Below, one piece after another: positions 9,195-17,224 of a DNA stretch of 64,000 nt. The stretch is taken from the NCBI GenBank assembly GCA_963674895.2, contig CAXXCY010000003.1, positions 1,488,001-1,552,000 on the forward strand, given 5' to 3'. The stretch comes from CAXXOK01 sp963674895. Lineage in GTDB: Bacteria > Bacillota > Clostridia > Christensenellales > Aristaeellaceae. The notes beneath the pieces were generated by a model. That model had not been told where the DNA came from, did no database searches, and worked only from the letters and a program-made list of their open reading frames with translations. A program made the position numbers and the translations under genes. The number at the start of each line of letters is the position of its first letter. The stretch's first letter is position 1.

Positions 9195-10102
9195 TAGTGC
9201 ATCCCTTTGGCGGCGTTTTCTGCCAGAACTTTTTTAATTGCCTCAATTCCTTCTTGCGGTACAGAATTGAATGGAGCGCGGCACTTGCCGACGTCGTAAC
9301 CCAGCAGGGCAACCGCCGTTTTTACGATTGTATTGGGATTGCCGTACTTGAAGCAGGCTCTGAACGATGCAATGCTTGCGTTGGCTTCCATAGCTTCCTC
9401 GATTTTGCCTTCCATGAAGAGATCGTAAATAGACGCCATAGTATGCGGATACACATTCGCGCAACCCGCGATACCGCCGCTGCCGCCGGCCAGAAGCGTC
9501 CAGATAATCAGTTGGTCATTGCCTGAAAGCATGGCGAATTCGCCATTCTGTTTGCTTTTACCGGCGTCGATATAAGCTAAGATGTTTGTGAAATTTCCGG
9601 AAGAGTCTTTCGCGCCAACGATATTATCGATCTGTGCCAATTTTCCAACAGTTGCCGGCGCCAGCGTGTTCCCCGTACGCGCGGGAATGTTGTAAAGAAC
9701 GATCGGCATATCTACAGCATTCGCTACTGACTTATAGTGTTCATAAAGCTCATCTTGGCTGGCTGCGGCAAAACTGGGTGTGATAATACTCAGCACGTCC
9801 GCGCCCGCGCTAAAAGCCATTTTGCTCATCTGGATGGTTTCTTTTGTGGAAATGCAGCCCGTTCCAGCGTAAACCGGAATACGGCCATTCGCCTCGTCGA
9901 TCACGGTTTCCAAAACGGTTTTCTTTTCGTCAGGACTTAAAATATAGCCTTCGCCGTTGGTTCCAACCGGAAATAGAGCATGGCAGCCATTGTCGATGAT
10001 TCTGTTGACTTGCGCACGCAGCTCCGAAACATTGACACTTTCATCGTCGTTCATCGGGGTGATAATGGGGGGAATGATACCTTTCAATTCTATACTTTTC
10101 AC
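9194..10102 (-). CDS. DapA-family lyase/aldolase (dihydrodipicolinate synthase/KDG aldolase type)
   Basis: A 302-residue class I TIM-barrel lyase. The Schiff-base lysine lies in VGAKDSSGNF, the Tyr in VLYNIPARTGN, and the pyruvate-carboxylate loop in FPVGTNGEGY. The start is GTG at 10102 with GGAGG ten nt upstream; no better ATG is near. Its place in a catabolic operon with an acid-sugar kinase and transporter argues against lysine biosynthesis and for aldol cleavage or formation of a 2-keto acid. A second, distinct DapA paralogue lies at 27148-28050. Confidence 0.9.
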   Translation of the reverse strand: MKSIELKGIIPPIITPMNDDESVNVSELRAQVNRIIDNGCHALFPVGTNGEGYILSPDEKKTVLETVIDEANGRIPVYAGTGCISTKETIQMSKMAFSAGADVLSIITPSFAAASQDELYEHYKSVANAVDMPIVLYNIPARTGNTLAPATVGKLAQIDNIVGAKDSSGNFTNILAYIDAGKSKQNGEFAMLSGNDQLIIWTLLAGGSGGIAGCANVYPHTMASIYDLFMEGKIEEAMEANASIASFRACFKYGNPNTIVKTAVALLGYDVGKCRAPFNSVPQEGIEAIKKVLAENAAKGMH

Positions 10103-10136
10103 GATTTGCGTTCCTCCTCAACATTTTCAGGATTGG

Positions 10137-11282
10137 TTACATGATTTCGAGATAGATCCTGCGTGCATCATCCGATGTAATTTCACGCATGTTGTTTACC
10201 AACAGGCGCGTTACCTGCATACCTGCCTCAACCAACGCGTCAAGATCCTCCTCCGTCACATTGAATTCATTAAGACTGCCGGGTATGCCTAATTGCCTGA
10301 CAATCTCTTCCATGCGTTGAAGTACCCACTGCGATTTTTCCGTTTCTTGAATCAACGTTCCACCCGGACGCACCCTGTCATAAACCGCGGCGAATAATGT
10401 CCTGCAGGCTTCCTCGTTGAATCTCATAACCGGGATCAGGAGAATTGCATTGGATATCCCGTGCGGGATGTGATACCGGCCGCCCAAAGGGTACGACAAT
10501 GCATGCACACCTGTTGTCCCTGCTGCCGCGATGGCGACTCCGGCATAGAACGACGCCAGCAGCATGTTCGCTTTTGAATCCATGTCTTCCAAACTTTCAT
10601 CACATGCGGCTTCAATGTTTGCTTCGATCAGCCTGAATGCCTCAAGCGCAAACATATTGCTAAACGGCGTAGCCTTTTTGGAAGTAAAACATTCGATCGC
10701 ATGTGCGAGTGCGTCAATACCTGTCGCAGCGGCTATTCTGCGGGGAAGCCTGCGTATCATCTCTGCATCAAGAATGACAATATCTGCAATCATCTCCGGG
10801 TTGACAATACCGACCTTCAGGGCCTTCTCAGGCACAGTGACGATTGCATTAGGCGTGGCTTCAGCCCCTGTTCCCGCAGTCGTCGGAATCATGATTGTCT
10901 GTGCCGTTTTCACAGCCAGCGCGGGGTTTTTCAATAAATCGAATATCGTGTATTGATCCGTATCCAGCACGCTGGCGAGTTTTGCAATATCCATCACACT
11001 GCCGCCGCCGATTGCAATAATGACATCCGCGTGTCTCTCTTTGAAGGCATTGATAATCTCCGCCGCCTGGTGCAGGGTAGGCTCCGAGGGAATATCGTCT
11101 ATGATCTCGGCACGCACTCCAGCTTGTGCAATTTGATGCAATATCCCATCTGCGAGTCCCATACTGCGGATAATTGGGTCAGTAAACAATGCCACACTCG
11201 TGTTGCCTTTCAGCAGTGTGCCCAATTGAGAAACCGGAGTATCACCAGCAAGAACCAGCCGGGGCATTCTCATTGTGTACAT
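10137..11282 (-). CDS. Iron-containing alcohol dehydrogenase
   Basis: A 381-residue group III (iron-activated) alcohol dehydrogenase. The NAD-binding glycine motif is IIAIGGGSVMDIAK, followed by TTAGTGAEAT. Metal ligands are the Asp/His set in GIDALAHAIECF and the later HGISNAILL and NNMREITSDDARRI segments. The ATG at 11282 lies inside the end of dtnK (13-nt overlap) with GAGGAG upstream. It probably reduces or oxidises a short aldehyde/alcohol generated by the pathway, for example to clear an aldehyde released by the neighbouring aldolase; that is inference. Confidence 0.9.
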   Translation of the reverse strand: MYTMRMPRLVLAGDTPVSQLGTLLKGNTSVALFTDPIIRSMGLADGILHQIAQAGVRAEIIDDIPSEPTLHQAAEIINAFKERHADVIIAIGGGSVMDIAKLASVLDTDQYTIFDLLKNPALAVKTAQTIMIPTTAGTGAEATPNAIVTVPEKALKVGIVNPEMIADIVILDAEMIRRLPRRIAAATGIDALAHAIECFTSKKATPFSNMFALEAFRLIEANIEAACDESLEDMDSKANMLLASFYAGVAIAAAGTTGVHALSYPLGGRYHIPHGISNAILLIPVMRFNEEACRTLFAAVYDRVRPGGTLIQETEKSQWVLQRMEEIVRQLGIPGSLNEFNVTEEDLDALVEAGMQVTRLLVNNMREITSDDARRIYLEIM

Positions 11283-12487
11283 TTATCTTCTCTCCTCGCA
11301 TTATGGAGCTGATCATTCATATCCACAAAGAAATCCACCGAACCAAAGCCGCCCGCCTTTGAGATTAAATCATACTTCTTCCCGTTGTACATGAATGTGG
11401 AATATACCGCTCCGGGGGTGACCTCCCGTATAGGTGTAATGAAAGTAATCCCCAGTCGGTTGAGAACCGCCAGCAGTGTATCGCCTCCAGTAATCAGGAG
11501 CGTGGCCTTGATTCCACAATTGAGCATACCAGCAAGCAGATTGCTTAAGTTTTCAGAAACGTGTTCACGTGCTTCGAAAAATGTTTCACCTTCCCGGAGG
11601 GCAATGCCGTCGGTTGCAACGATCATCGGTGCGCCCTCGAGCCATTGTTCGCAGACCTGGCGGATTTTCTCGTCGCTAATGCTGCCCGGCAATTCCACAT
11701 CGCGCAGCAGCACCTGTTTAAAGCCGTGTTTCTGCGCGTAAGATATCTGCTTACGTGTTATTGGGTTTACACTGCCGCAAAGCGCTAAAAGTCTGTCCGC
11801 CGGGAAGTCACTTAACGGTTGCTTCCCGTGTAAGCAAAGCCATTTTGGCAAAAAAGCGGCGAACCCGGCACAGCCGGCCATAACGCTGAGTTTATGATGC
11901 GCCGCAAGTAGTTTTACGATCTGTTCCAGCTGCTGATCCGATATACAGTCATAGATATTCACGCCCGGAGCATCGGTGGTTACTTCTTGGGGAACAATTG
12001 TTGTCTGAACATTGCTCTGCACAGCGATGATATCCGGAATATATGATGTGGTAACAGATTCAAATGGATCTGATCCGAATACTGTTTCATGCATTGGCAT
12101 TCCATCCAGCAATTGATTCCCGCGCGACGTTGTTCTCCCCATCTGCGGGAAAGCCGGAACAAAGGATAATTGCTTCTTCCCAGATGCCTCCAACATAGCC
12201 GTCAATTCTGCCCCAATGTTCCCGCGCAGCGAGGAATCCACCTTTTTATATAAATAAGGCACGCCTGCCTCCACCGCTTTTCGTGTTGCTTCATATACTA
12301 TGCTGTATGCTTTTTCAGCTGTGTTATGGCGTGTCGCCGTATTCATCACCAAAACCTCGACGTCTTCATCCGTCCACTTGTAATTCTCATTCACTGCGAC
12401 GCGTGTTTTTACGCCGGCGTCGATGAATTTGATTGCTGTATCCAACGTTCCTGTCATATCGTCCGCTAAAATAAATAGCTTTAGCAT
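11270..12487 (-). CDS. dtnK: Four-carbon acid sugar kinase (DUF1537/DtnK-OtnK family)
   Basis: A 405-residue kinase of the two-domain YgbK-like family. The N-terminal domain starts with the diagnostic FILADDMTGTLDTAIKF. The C-terminal nucleotide-binding part has LLITGGDTLLAVLNRLG and GAVYSTF. The ATG at 12487 is preferred because GGAGG lies five nt before it; an upstream in-frame TTG overlaps this site. DtnK enzymes phosphorylate D-threonate and relatives at C4, and the product is the substrate of PdxA2 encoded three genes on. It is the first gene of the operon, 217 nt from the divergent regulator, so it is presumably the point of control. Confidence 0.88.
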   Translation of the reverse strand: MLKLFILADDMTGTLDTAIKFIDAGVKTRVAVNENYKWTDEDVEVLVMNTATRHNTAEKAYSIVYEATRKAVEAGVPYLYKKVDSSLRGNIGAELTAMLEASGKKQLSFVPAFPQMGRTTSRGNQLLDGMPMHETVFGSDPFESVTTSYIPDIIAVQSNVQTTIVPQEVTTDAPGVNIYDCISDQQLEQIVKLLAAHHKLSVMAGCAGFAAFLPKWLCLHGKQPLSDFPADRLLALCGSVNPITRKQISYAQKHGFKQVLLRDVELPGSISDEKIRQVCEQWLEGAPMIVATDGIALREGETFFEAREHVSENLSNLLAGMLNCGIKATLLITGGDTLLAVLNRLGITFITPIREVTPGAVYSTFMYNGKKYDLISKAGGFGSVDFFVDMNDQLHNARREDKCTQ

Positions 12488-12626
12488 CGGGTCCTCCAAA
12501 CGTGCCTCTTCAAATCAACGTTTCATTTCATGCATATTTTATAAGATAAATTTCATGAAGTAAAGTTGATAGTCCGCCAAAAACGTTTAAATATGATACA
12601 TTTTATTAAAATTATAAATTATTTCA

Positions 12627-12655
12627 TTGAGCAATCTTCTTTTTAATGGTATAAT
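12627..12655 (+). promoter_or_regulatory. Sigma-70-type promoter of the PrpR-like regulator gene
   Basis: TTGAGC (12627-12632), a 17-nt spacer and a perfect TATAAT (12650-12655). It points to the regulator at 12705. No sigma-54 (TGGCAC-N5-TTGC) signature was seen in this divergent intergenic region on either strand. Confidence 0.75.
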
Positions 12656-12704
12656 CAATTGTAATTTGGTTTTATGTCTCATTATTGAACATCAGGGGGC
12701 AACC

Positions 12705-14483
12705 ATGAATAAGACGAAGATATTGGCAATTGCACCGTATGAAGGATTGCGAGAAGTAATCATCACCGAGGCTGCTTCTCGAGATGATGTCGTCGTCGAC
12801 GTCTTTTTGGGCGACCTTGCAAATGGCGTCGATATCGCACAAACCTTGGAGAAAACCGGATACGATATAATCCTTTCACGCGGCGGTACAGCAACGCTCA
12901 TAGAGCATGTCGTGAATCTGCCTGTTATCGATATCGCTCCATCAGTATATGACCTTCTGCGGTTTATCCGGATGGCAGAGAATATACCCGGCCGCTTTGC
13001 CGTGGTTGGTTTCTATGGCATCACGCATACCGCCGAGAAAATCTTTGATCTGATCAAGCATACAATTCAAGTTGTTACATTGGATGAGCAATCAAACGTG
13101 GAAGAGGTCATCACACAGCTCATTCAGGAAGGTGTTACATTGATCGTCGGCGACGCCATAGCTGTTTCAACAGCGAAAAAGCTGCGCCTGAATAGTATAC
13201 TCATTGCTTCAGGTCACGAAAGCGTACATTCAGCATTCAACGATGCCGTACGTCTCAACCAGGTGATTAGAAGAGCCATGCAGCGTAATTTACTTTTCAA
13301 AACCATATTGGATCAAAGTAATCTAAGCGTTGTGGTATTTGATTCGGATAAAAATATGCTTTATTCTAATCTGTCCCAGGATCAAATGGAAAACCCGCGC
13401 GTGTTTCGCTCATTGCCCGAATATGTGCCCACCGTCCTCAAGGAAGGCGAGCTAAACATTACACGCCATTCGAAAGGATATCTATTTGAAATAACCGGGC
13501 AGAAATCGATGCAGCAGAATGGTGACTGCGTTGTATTCTATATCCAGCATCGCAACCGTCCTCCACAACTTAAAAACGGAGTAGTGGAATATTATCACAT
13601 GCTTGATGCAAACCGCGATGATTCATTTCTGTCCATTGATAATATTGGTCAAATGGCATCTGTAATGGGTTATGCGCAAAAATTCGGAAAAACATCCTCC
13701 CCTATCGTGGTTTCCGGTAGTATAGGTACTCCATTTGATGATGTGATTCATATGCTTTACCAGGAAAGCCCGTTTAGCTCACATCCAATATACATGATTG
13801 ATTGTATGTTGATCGACCAGAAATCGTTCTTGTGGATATTGGATAGTGAAGATTCGCCTCTTTACGAAAGCGGGATAACAATATGCCTCAAGAACTTTTC
13901 CTCACTTGACGAAGAGCAACAGCTTTCCTTTGTCCGATATGCAGAGTGCACATACCTGAATAAGCGAAACCGCTTAATTTTCTGTGTACGTCCATCCATA
14001 GCATTCAACGATGTTATCGCACGTTTTTTTACCGATTTGGAATGTCTGACAATACGTATCCCAGCATTAAAGGAGCGTCCCAAGGACATTGTCGTTCTAG
14101 CAAACCTCTACCTGAGCATGCTTAACGTCGAACACGGCCGCCAAGCGATCGGATTTGACGAAGCAGCCTGTCAATTAATTTCTGATTACGACTGGCCAGG
14201 CAACAACGATCAAATCAAACGCTTTGTTAAGCAATGCCTTCTTTTCTCAAACTCTAACATTATTACTGCCACAGTCGTTCAAACCGTCATTGATGACGAA
14301 AAGCAGCTTACCGCAGTAGAGAACTCGACCGATACTTACATTACAGGCACCTTAGAAGAAATCAACGCACGCGTTGCGCAGGCTGTTCTAAGAGACGAGA
14401 ATATGAATCGCAAGAATACTGCCGAAAGACTTGGTATCAGCCGTAGCACCTTGTGGCGGATGCTCAAGGAAAGCAACGTATAG
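12705..14483 (+). CDS. PrpR-N/Fis-type transcriptional regulator with degenerate AAA+ domain
   Basis: A 592-residue regulator divergent from the dtnK-tct operon, which it probably controls. The ATG at 12705 has AGGGGGC upstream. Residues 1-190 match a PrpR N-terminal sensor (LSRGGTATLIEHV, VVGFYGITHTAEKIF). A PAS-like region with VVVFDSDKNMLYSN follows at about 205-310. Residues about 335-540 align with a sigma-54-activator AAA+ domain, keeping IPALKERPKDI and YDWPGNNDQIKRF. The Walker A position reads GSIGTPFDDV (no Lys), Walker B reads TICLKNF (no acidic pair), and no GAFTGA loop is visible. The C-terminus is a Fis-type HTH (NTAERLGISRSTLWRML). It should therefore not be an ATP-driven sigma-54 activator. 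The ligand is likely a sugar acid or a downstream metabolite. Confidence 0.85.
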   Translation: MNKTKILAIAPYEGLREVIITEAASRDDVVVDVFLGDLANGVDIAQTLEKTGYDIILSRGGTATLIEHVVNLPVIDIAPSVYDLLRFIRMAENIPGRFAVVGFYGITHTAEKIFDLIKHTIQVVTLDEQSNVEEVITQLIQEGVTLIVGDAIAVSTAKKLRLNSILIASGHESVHSAFNDAVRLNQVIRRAMQRNLLFKTILDQSNLSVVVFDSDKNMLYSNLSQDQMENPRVFRSLPEYVPTVLKEGELNITRHSKGYLFEITGQKSMQQNGDCVVFYIQHRNRPPQLKNGVVEYYHMLDANRDDSFLSIDNIGQMASVMGYAQKFGKTSSPIVVSGSIGTPFDDVIHMLYQESPFSSHPIYMIDCMLIDQKSFLWILDSEDSPLYESGITICLKNFSSLDEEQQLSFVRYAECTYLNKRNRLIFCVRPSIAFNDVIARFFTDLECLTIRIPALKERPKDIVVLANLYLSMLNVEHGRQAIGFDEAACQLISDYDWPGNNDQIKRFVKQCLLFSNSNIITATVVQTVIDDEKQLTAVENSTDTYITGTLEEINARVAQAVLRDENMNRKNTAERLGISRSTLWRMLKESNV

Positions 14484-14547
14484 ATTATGCCTACAATGGA
14501 TATTTTACGGTCATAAACCAGATTTGCCGGAAAGGGAAACAGCGAAC

Positions 14548-14595
14548 AAACTGGATGCTTTTATCCGCTCAAAGCAGCATAAAAGCATCCAGTTT
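14548..14595. repeat. Perfect 17-bp inverted repeat
   Basis: AAACTGGATGCTTTTAT (14548-14564) recurs inverted at 14579-14595 around a 14-nt loop, 65 nt past the regulator stop. It could act as a terminator hairpin for the regulator, though no T-run follows the outer arm. Confidence 0.7.
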
Positions 14596-14742
14596 ACCCT
14601 ACCAGCTGCATAGATGACTATGGAAGCAATAATCCTTTGCTAAAGTAAGAATGATTAACGAAAGGCATTGAAAGCAGTTCAGCGTTTCCCAAACAGTAAA
14701 GTTTTTTCCCAAAACTCCTCACAACGCACTAAGAATGAATGC

Positions 14743-15687
14743 TTACTCTGCCATTGCGAACCGGAAGCGCTGCAGATAACGTTTCCAATGCCGATCCCTG
14801 GTGCATACAGATACGCCCCAGCAGTTCCGTAAATCATTACGGAGCGAAGAATCCTCCGGCCAGTAGATACCGCAGGCGCGATTGTTGAATTCGCAGGCTG
14901 GTTCAAACCGCAAACCGTCGTCAGAGTAATATAGGTATTGTACGCCTTGAGGATCATTCCAGTTTTCCCCATAGATGCGTCCGACCGAATCATGTTTTAA
15001 ACCGGTAAGCAATAAAAACCCATTCTTATATGGCCATAGCGCAAAAGCATGCCCGCGTATCAATGCTCCGCCTTTGTAACGGTCGGTAAACGGGCCAGTG
15101 ATCTGATCGCCGAACACAACACCGATATGCGTATCGTCCGCAGAGGATGTAGCCGCACCGGCACCCTTATAATAAATCCACCATTTGCCATCCCGGTGCA
15201 GCGCGGTTATATCATCCGTACTTCGGTCATCCCAAGCGTCTTCAGGTCCCTTGGTCAGTACGGGTAGATCCGTTATACGCACAAACGGACCGCGGGGATG
15301 ATCCGCAGCCGCCAAGCCGCATTGCCAGAGCTTCCCAATGGCCGGCTTGGCATAGTCCCTGCGCACCCCCGTATAAAACATATAATACTTGCCATTATAA
15401 TAGTTCACGTTGGCGGTCAGCACACCTGCATCATCCCAGGCGCCGTCGGGGCCGGGCAGAAGCGCGTCAACGCCCGGCGCCCAATTTTCACCATCCGGAG
15501 AGGTTGCACACATGATTTTACAGTCTGAATAATGATCATAGGCACGGTCGTTGCGGTGCTGCGTATACCACAGATAGTATAATCCGTCTTTCAGCACGAT
15601 GTTGGACGGATCATGATTGTTATCCGCAGGCAAACCATTGCTTTCCACATCAACCCTGCGAATTTTCCCGAGTTCTTCCGGAACCAT
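14743..15687 (-). CDS. Five-bladed beta-propeller glycoside hydrolase (GH43/GH117-like)
   Basis: A 314-residue protein without a signal peptide, so a cytoplasmic exo-glycosidase is expected. Repeated blade motifs are visible: HDPSNIVLKDGLYYLWYT, YYNGKYYMFYTGV, LHRDGKWWIYYKG and FALWPYKNGFLLL, with acidic residues in NNHDPSN, DDAGV and DDRSTDDI as candidates for catalysis. GH43, GH117 and related clan members share this pattern, so the substrate (arabinose, xylose or galactose derivative) is not fixed. The ATG at 15687 has AAAGGAGG upstream. It is the last gene after two ABC permease genes and may act on the imported oligosaccharide. Confidence 0.7.
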   Translation of the reverse strand: MVPEELGKIRRVDVESNGLPADNNHDPSNIVLKDGLYYLWYTQHRNDRAYDHYSDCKIMCATSPDGENWAPGVDALLPGPDGAWDDAGVLTANVNYYNGKYYMFYTGVRRDYAKPAIGKLWQCGLAAADHPRGPFVRITDLPVLTKGPEDAWDDRSTDDITALHRDGKWWIYYKGAGAATSSADDTHIGVVFGDQITGPFTDRYKGGALIRGHAFALWPYKNGFLLLTGLKHDSVGRIYGENWNDPQGVQYLYYSDDGLRFEPACEFNNRACGIYWPEDSSLRNDLRNCWGVSVCTRDRHWKRYLQRFRFAMAE

Positions 15688-15710
15688 ACTATTCAGCCTC
15701 CTTTGTTAGG

Positions 15711-16550
15711 CTATTCCTTGCCGCTGCCTTCCAAAATACCGTTGATCATCTGCTTGTTAAAGAGAAGATACAGAAACAACATCGGCAACGTACTCAGTGT
15801 GGTGCCAGCCAACAGCATGCCCTGATTGCCATTCAATGAAACATCGCCGATAGACCGCAGCAGCGCCGTAACCGTTAGCTTGGTGCGTTCGTTGATGATA
15901 ATAATCGGCCACAGAAAATCATTCCAGGTTGTCATATAATTGAGAATTGCAAAGGAAAAAATCGCCGGCATCATCATCGGCAGACCGATACGGAACAAAA
16001 TGTCATTCTCCTTCGCGTCTTCGATACGCGCCGCTTCCATTGTTTCCGTTGGCACGCTGCCTACGGCGAACTGCCGCAGCATAAATACGCCGAAAGCCGG
16101 CACAATGCCCGGAACAATCAGCGACCAAAGCTGGTTCATACCGCCAAGCGAGCGAAACAGCATGTATGTCGGCACAAGTCTGGTTTCATATGGCATCATC
16201 ATAGAAGCCAGCACGATTATAAACAATACATTCCGGCCGGGAAACCGATACTTGGCAAACGCGAAACCCGCCATTGAAGCAAACAGGCACGCGCATGCCG
16301 TTTGTAAAACCGTAACGATCAAGCTGTTCACCAGGCTTTGATTAAACGGCCAGTTGGCGAAAAGCTGCTCATACTTAATCGGCGAAAAACCATTGCGCGG
16401 CAGAAAGGAAGGTGTAAGTGTGAAGATTTCGTAATCCTCTTTAAAACTGCCCAAAACCATGAATACAAAAGGGTAGCAAGTTATTATAACAATAACCCCA
16501 ACCAGGAAGGCAGCCATAAGTTTGAAAAGTATACGTTTCGTCTTTTCCAC
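15711..16550 (-). CDS. Carbohydrate ABC transporter permease (MalG family)
   Basis: A 279-residue permease with six hydrophobic segments and the inner-membrane EAA loop (TMEAARIEDAKENDILFRIG) that contacts the ATPase. The start is GTG at 16550, with GGAGG nine nt upstream inside the end of the preceding permease gene. Length and topology are normal, so this subunit looks intact. No ATPase or binding protein is encoded beside it, and its partner permease is truncated, so the transporter may no longer work unless parts are supplied elsewhere. Confidence 0.9.
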   Translation of the reverse strand: MEKTKRILFKLMAAFLVGVIVIITCYPFVFMVLGSFKEDYEIFTLTPSFLPRNGFSPIKYEQLFANWPFNQSLVNSLIVTVLQTACACLFASMAGFAFAKYRFPGRNVLFIIVLASMMMPYETRLVPTYMLFRSLGGMNQLWSLIVPGIVPAFGVFMLRQFAVGSVPTETMEAARIEDAKENDILFRIGLPMMMPAIFSFAILNYMTTWNDFLWPIIIINERTKLTVTALLRSIGDVSLNGNQGMLLAGTTLSTLPMLFLYLLFNKQMINGILEGSGKE

Positions 16551-16554
16551 TATG

Positions 16555-16980
16555 CTAGTCCTCCACCTTTTGCATATAGAGCTTCATTAGGAATATGCTT
16601 GCAATCAGTAAGAATACGAAGAGAACAACGCTCAATGCTGAGGCGTATCCCATTTTATTGCTGAATTCATATGCATTCTGATAAACGTAATATACATAGG
16701 AAAGTGATGAATTCAACGGGCCACCTTTGGTAAGCAGCATGGAATCACTGACGTTCTGAAATACCCAGATCGTTGAAATCATGAACACAAAGGACATTTC
16801 CTGCACCATCAACGGCAGCGTGATTCTAAAAAACGTCCGGATCGGTCCCGCGCCGTCTATCACGGCCGCTTCGTTGACAGAGACAGGGATCTTCTGCATA
16901 CCTGCCAGCATAACCAGTGAAAAATAACCCGTCATCCGCCCCATAAATGGATCTAGAGGCAACGCTAAACACGGAAACAA
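16555..16980 (-). pseudogene. 5'-truncated carbohydrate ABC permease (MalF family)
   Basis: Only the C-terminal half of a MalF-type permease remains: the EAA loop VNEAAVIDGAGPIRTFFRI, then FQNVSDSMLLTKGGP and MGYASALSVVLFVF. Homology begins at about 16945 (MTGYFSLVMLAGMQ). The frame runs on to 16980, but that short extension does not resemble a permease N-terminus. About 150 residues, including the first membrane helices, are missing. The GH43-like gene, MalG and this fragment are the tail of a sugar ABC operon whose front part was removed. The next gene upstream (nfnB) is unrelated and much richer in G+C. Confidence 0.8.
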
Positions 16981-17224
16981 AGAAAGCCCTTATATTACAA
17001 CGTTTCTTTGGTTTTATCTGAAACTGCGCGAAACAGATAGGAGCACATACTGTATAAAATTCTGTATAATTTGTAAATGCTAGGCTACAGCTAAGAATTT
17101 AACCCATATCAAGCCCAACTGCGGTACAAACTGCGGTGTTTTTAACCACTTAGCAATGAATTGTTTTCATACGCTTTCGTCCTGAAAGTAGCTTCGTCAG
17201 CTTGCTTCAAAATAAAGGCTTCCT

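Noticed and set aside
9194..10102. Lysine-biosynthetic dihydrodipicolinate synthase
   Set aside because: No lysine pathway genes are near; the operon with transporter, kinase and PdxA2 points to catabolism.
12488..12704. Possible sigma-54 promoter, expected because the regulator looks like PrpR
   Set aside because: No TGGCAC-N5-TTGC element was found on either strand; a sigma-70 promoter is present instead, and the regulator lacks a working AAA+ core.
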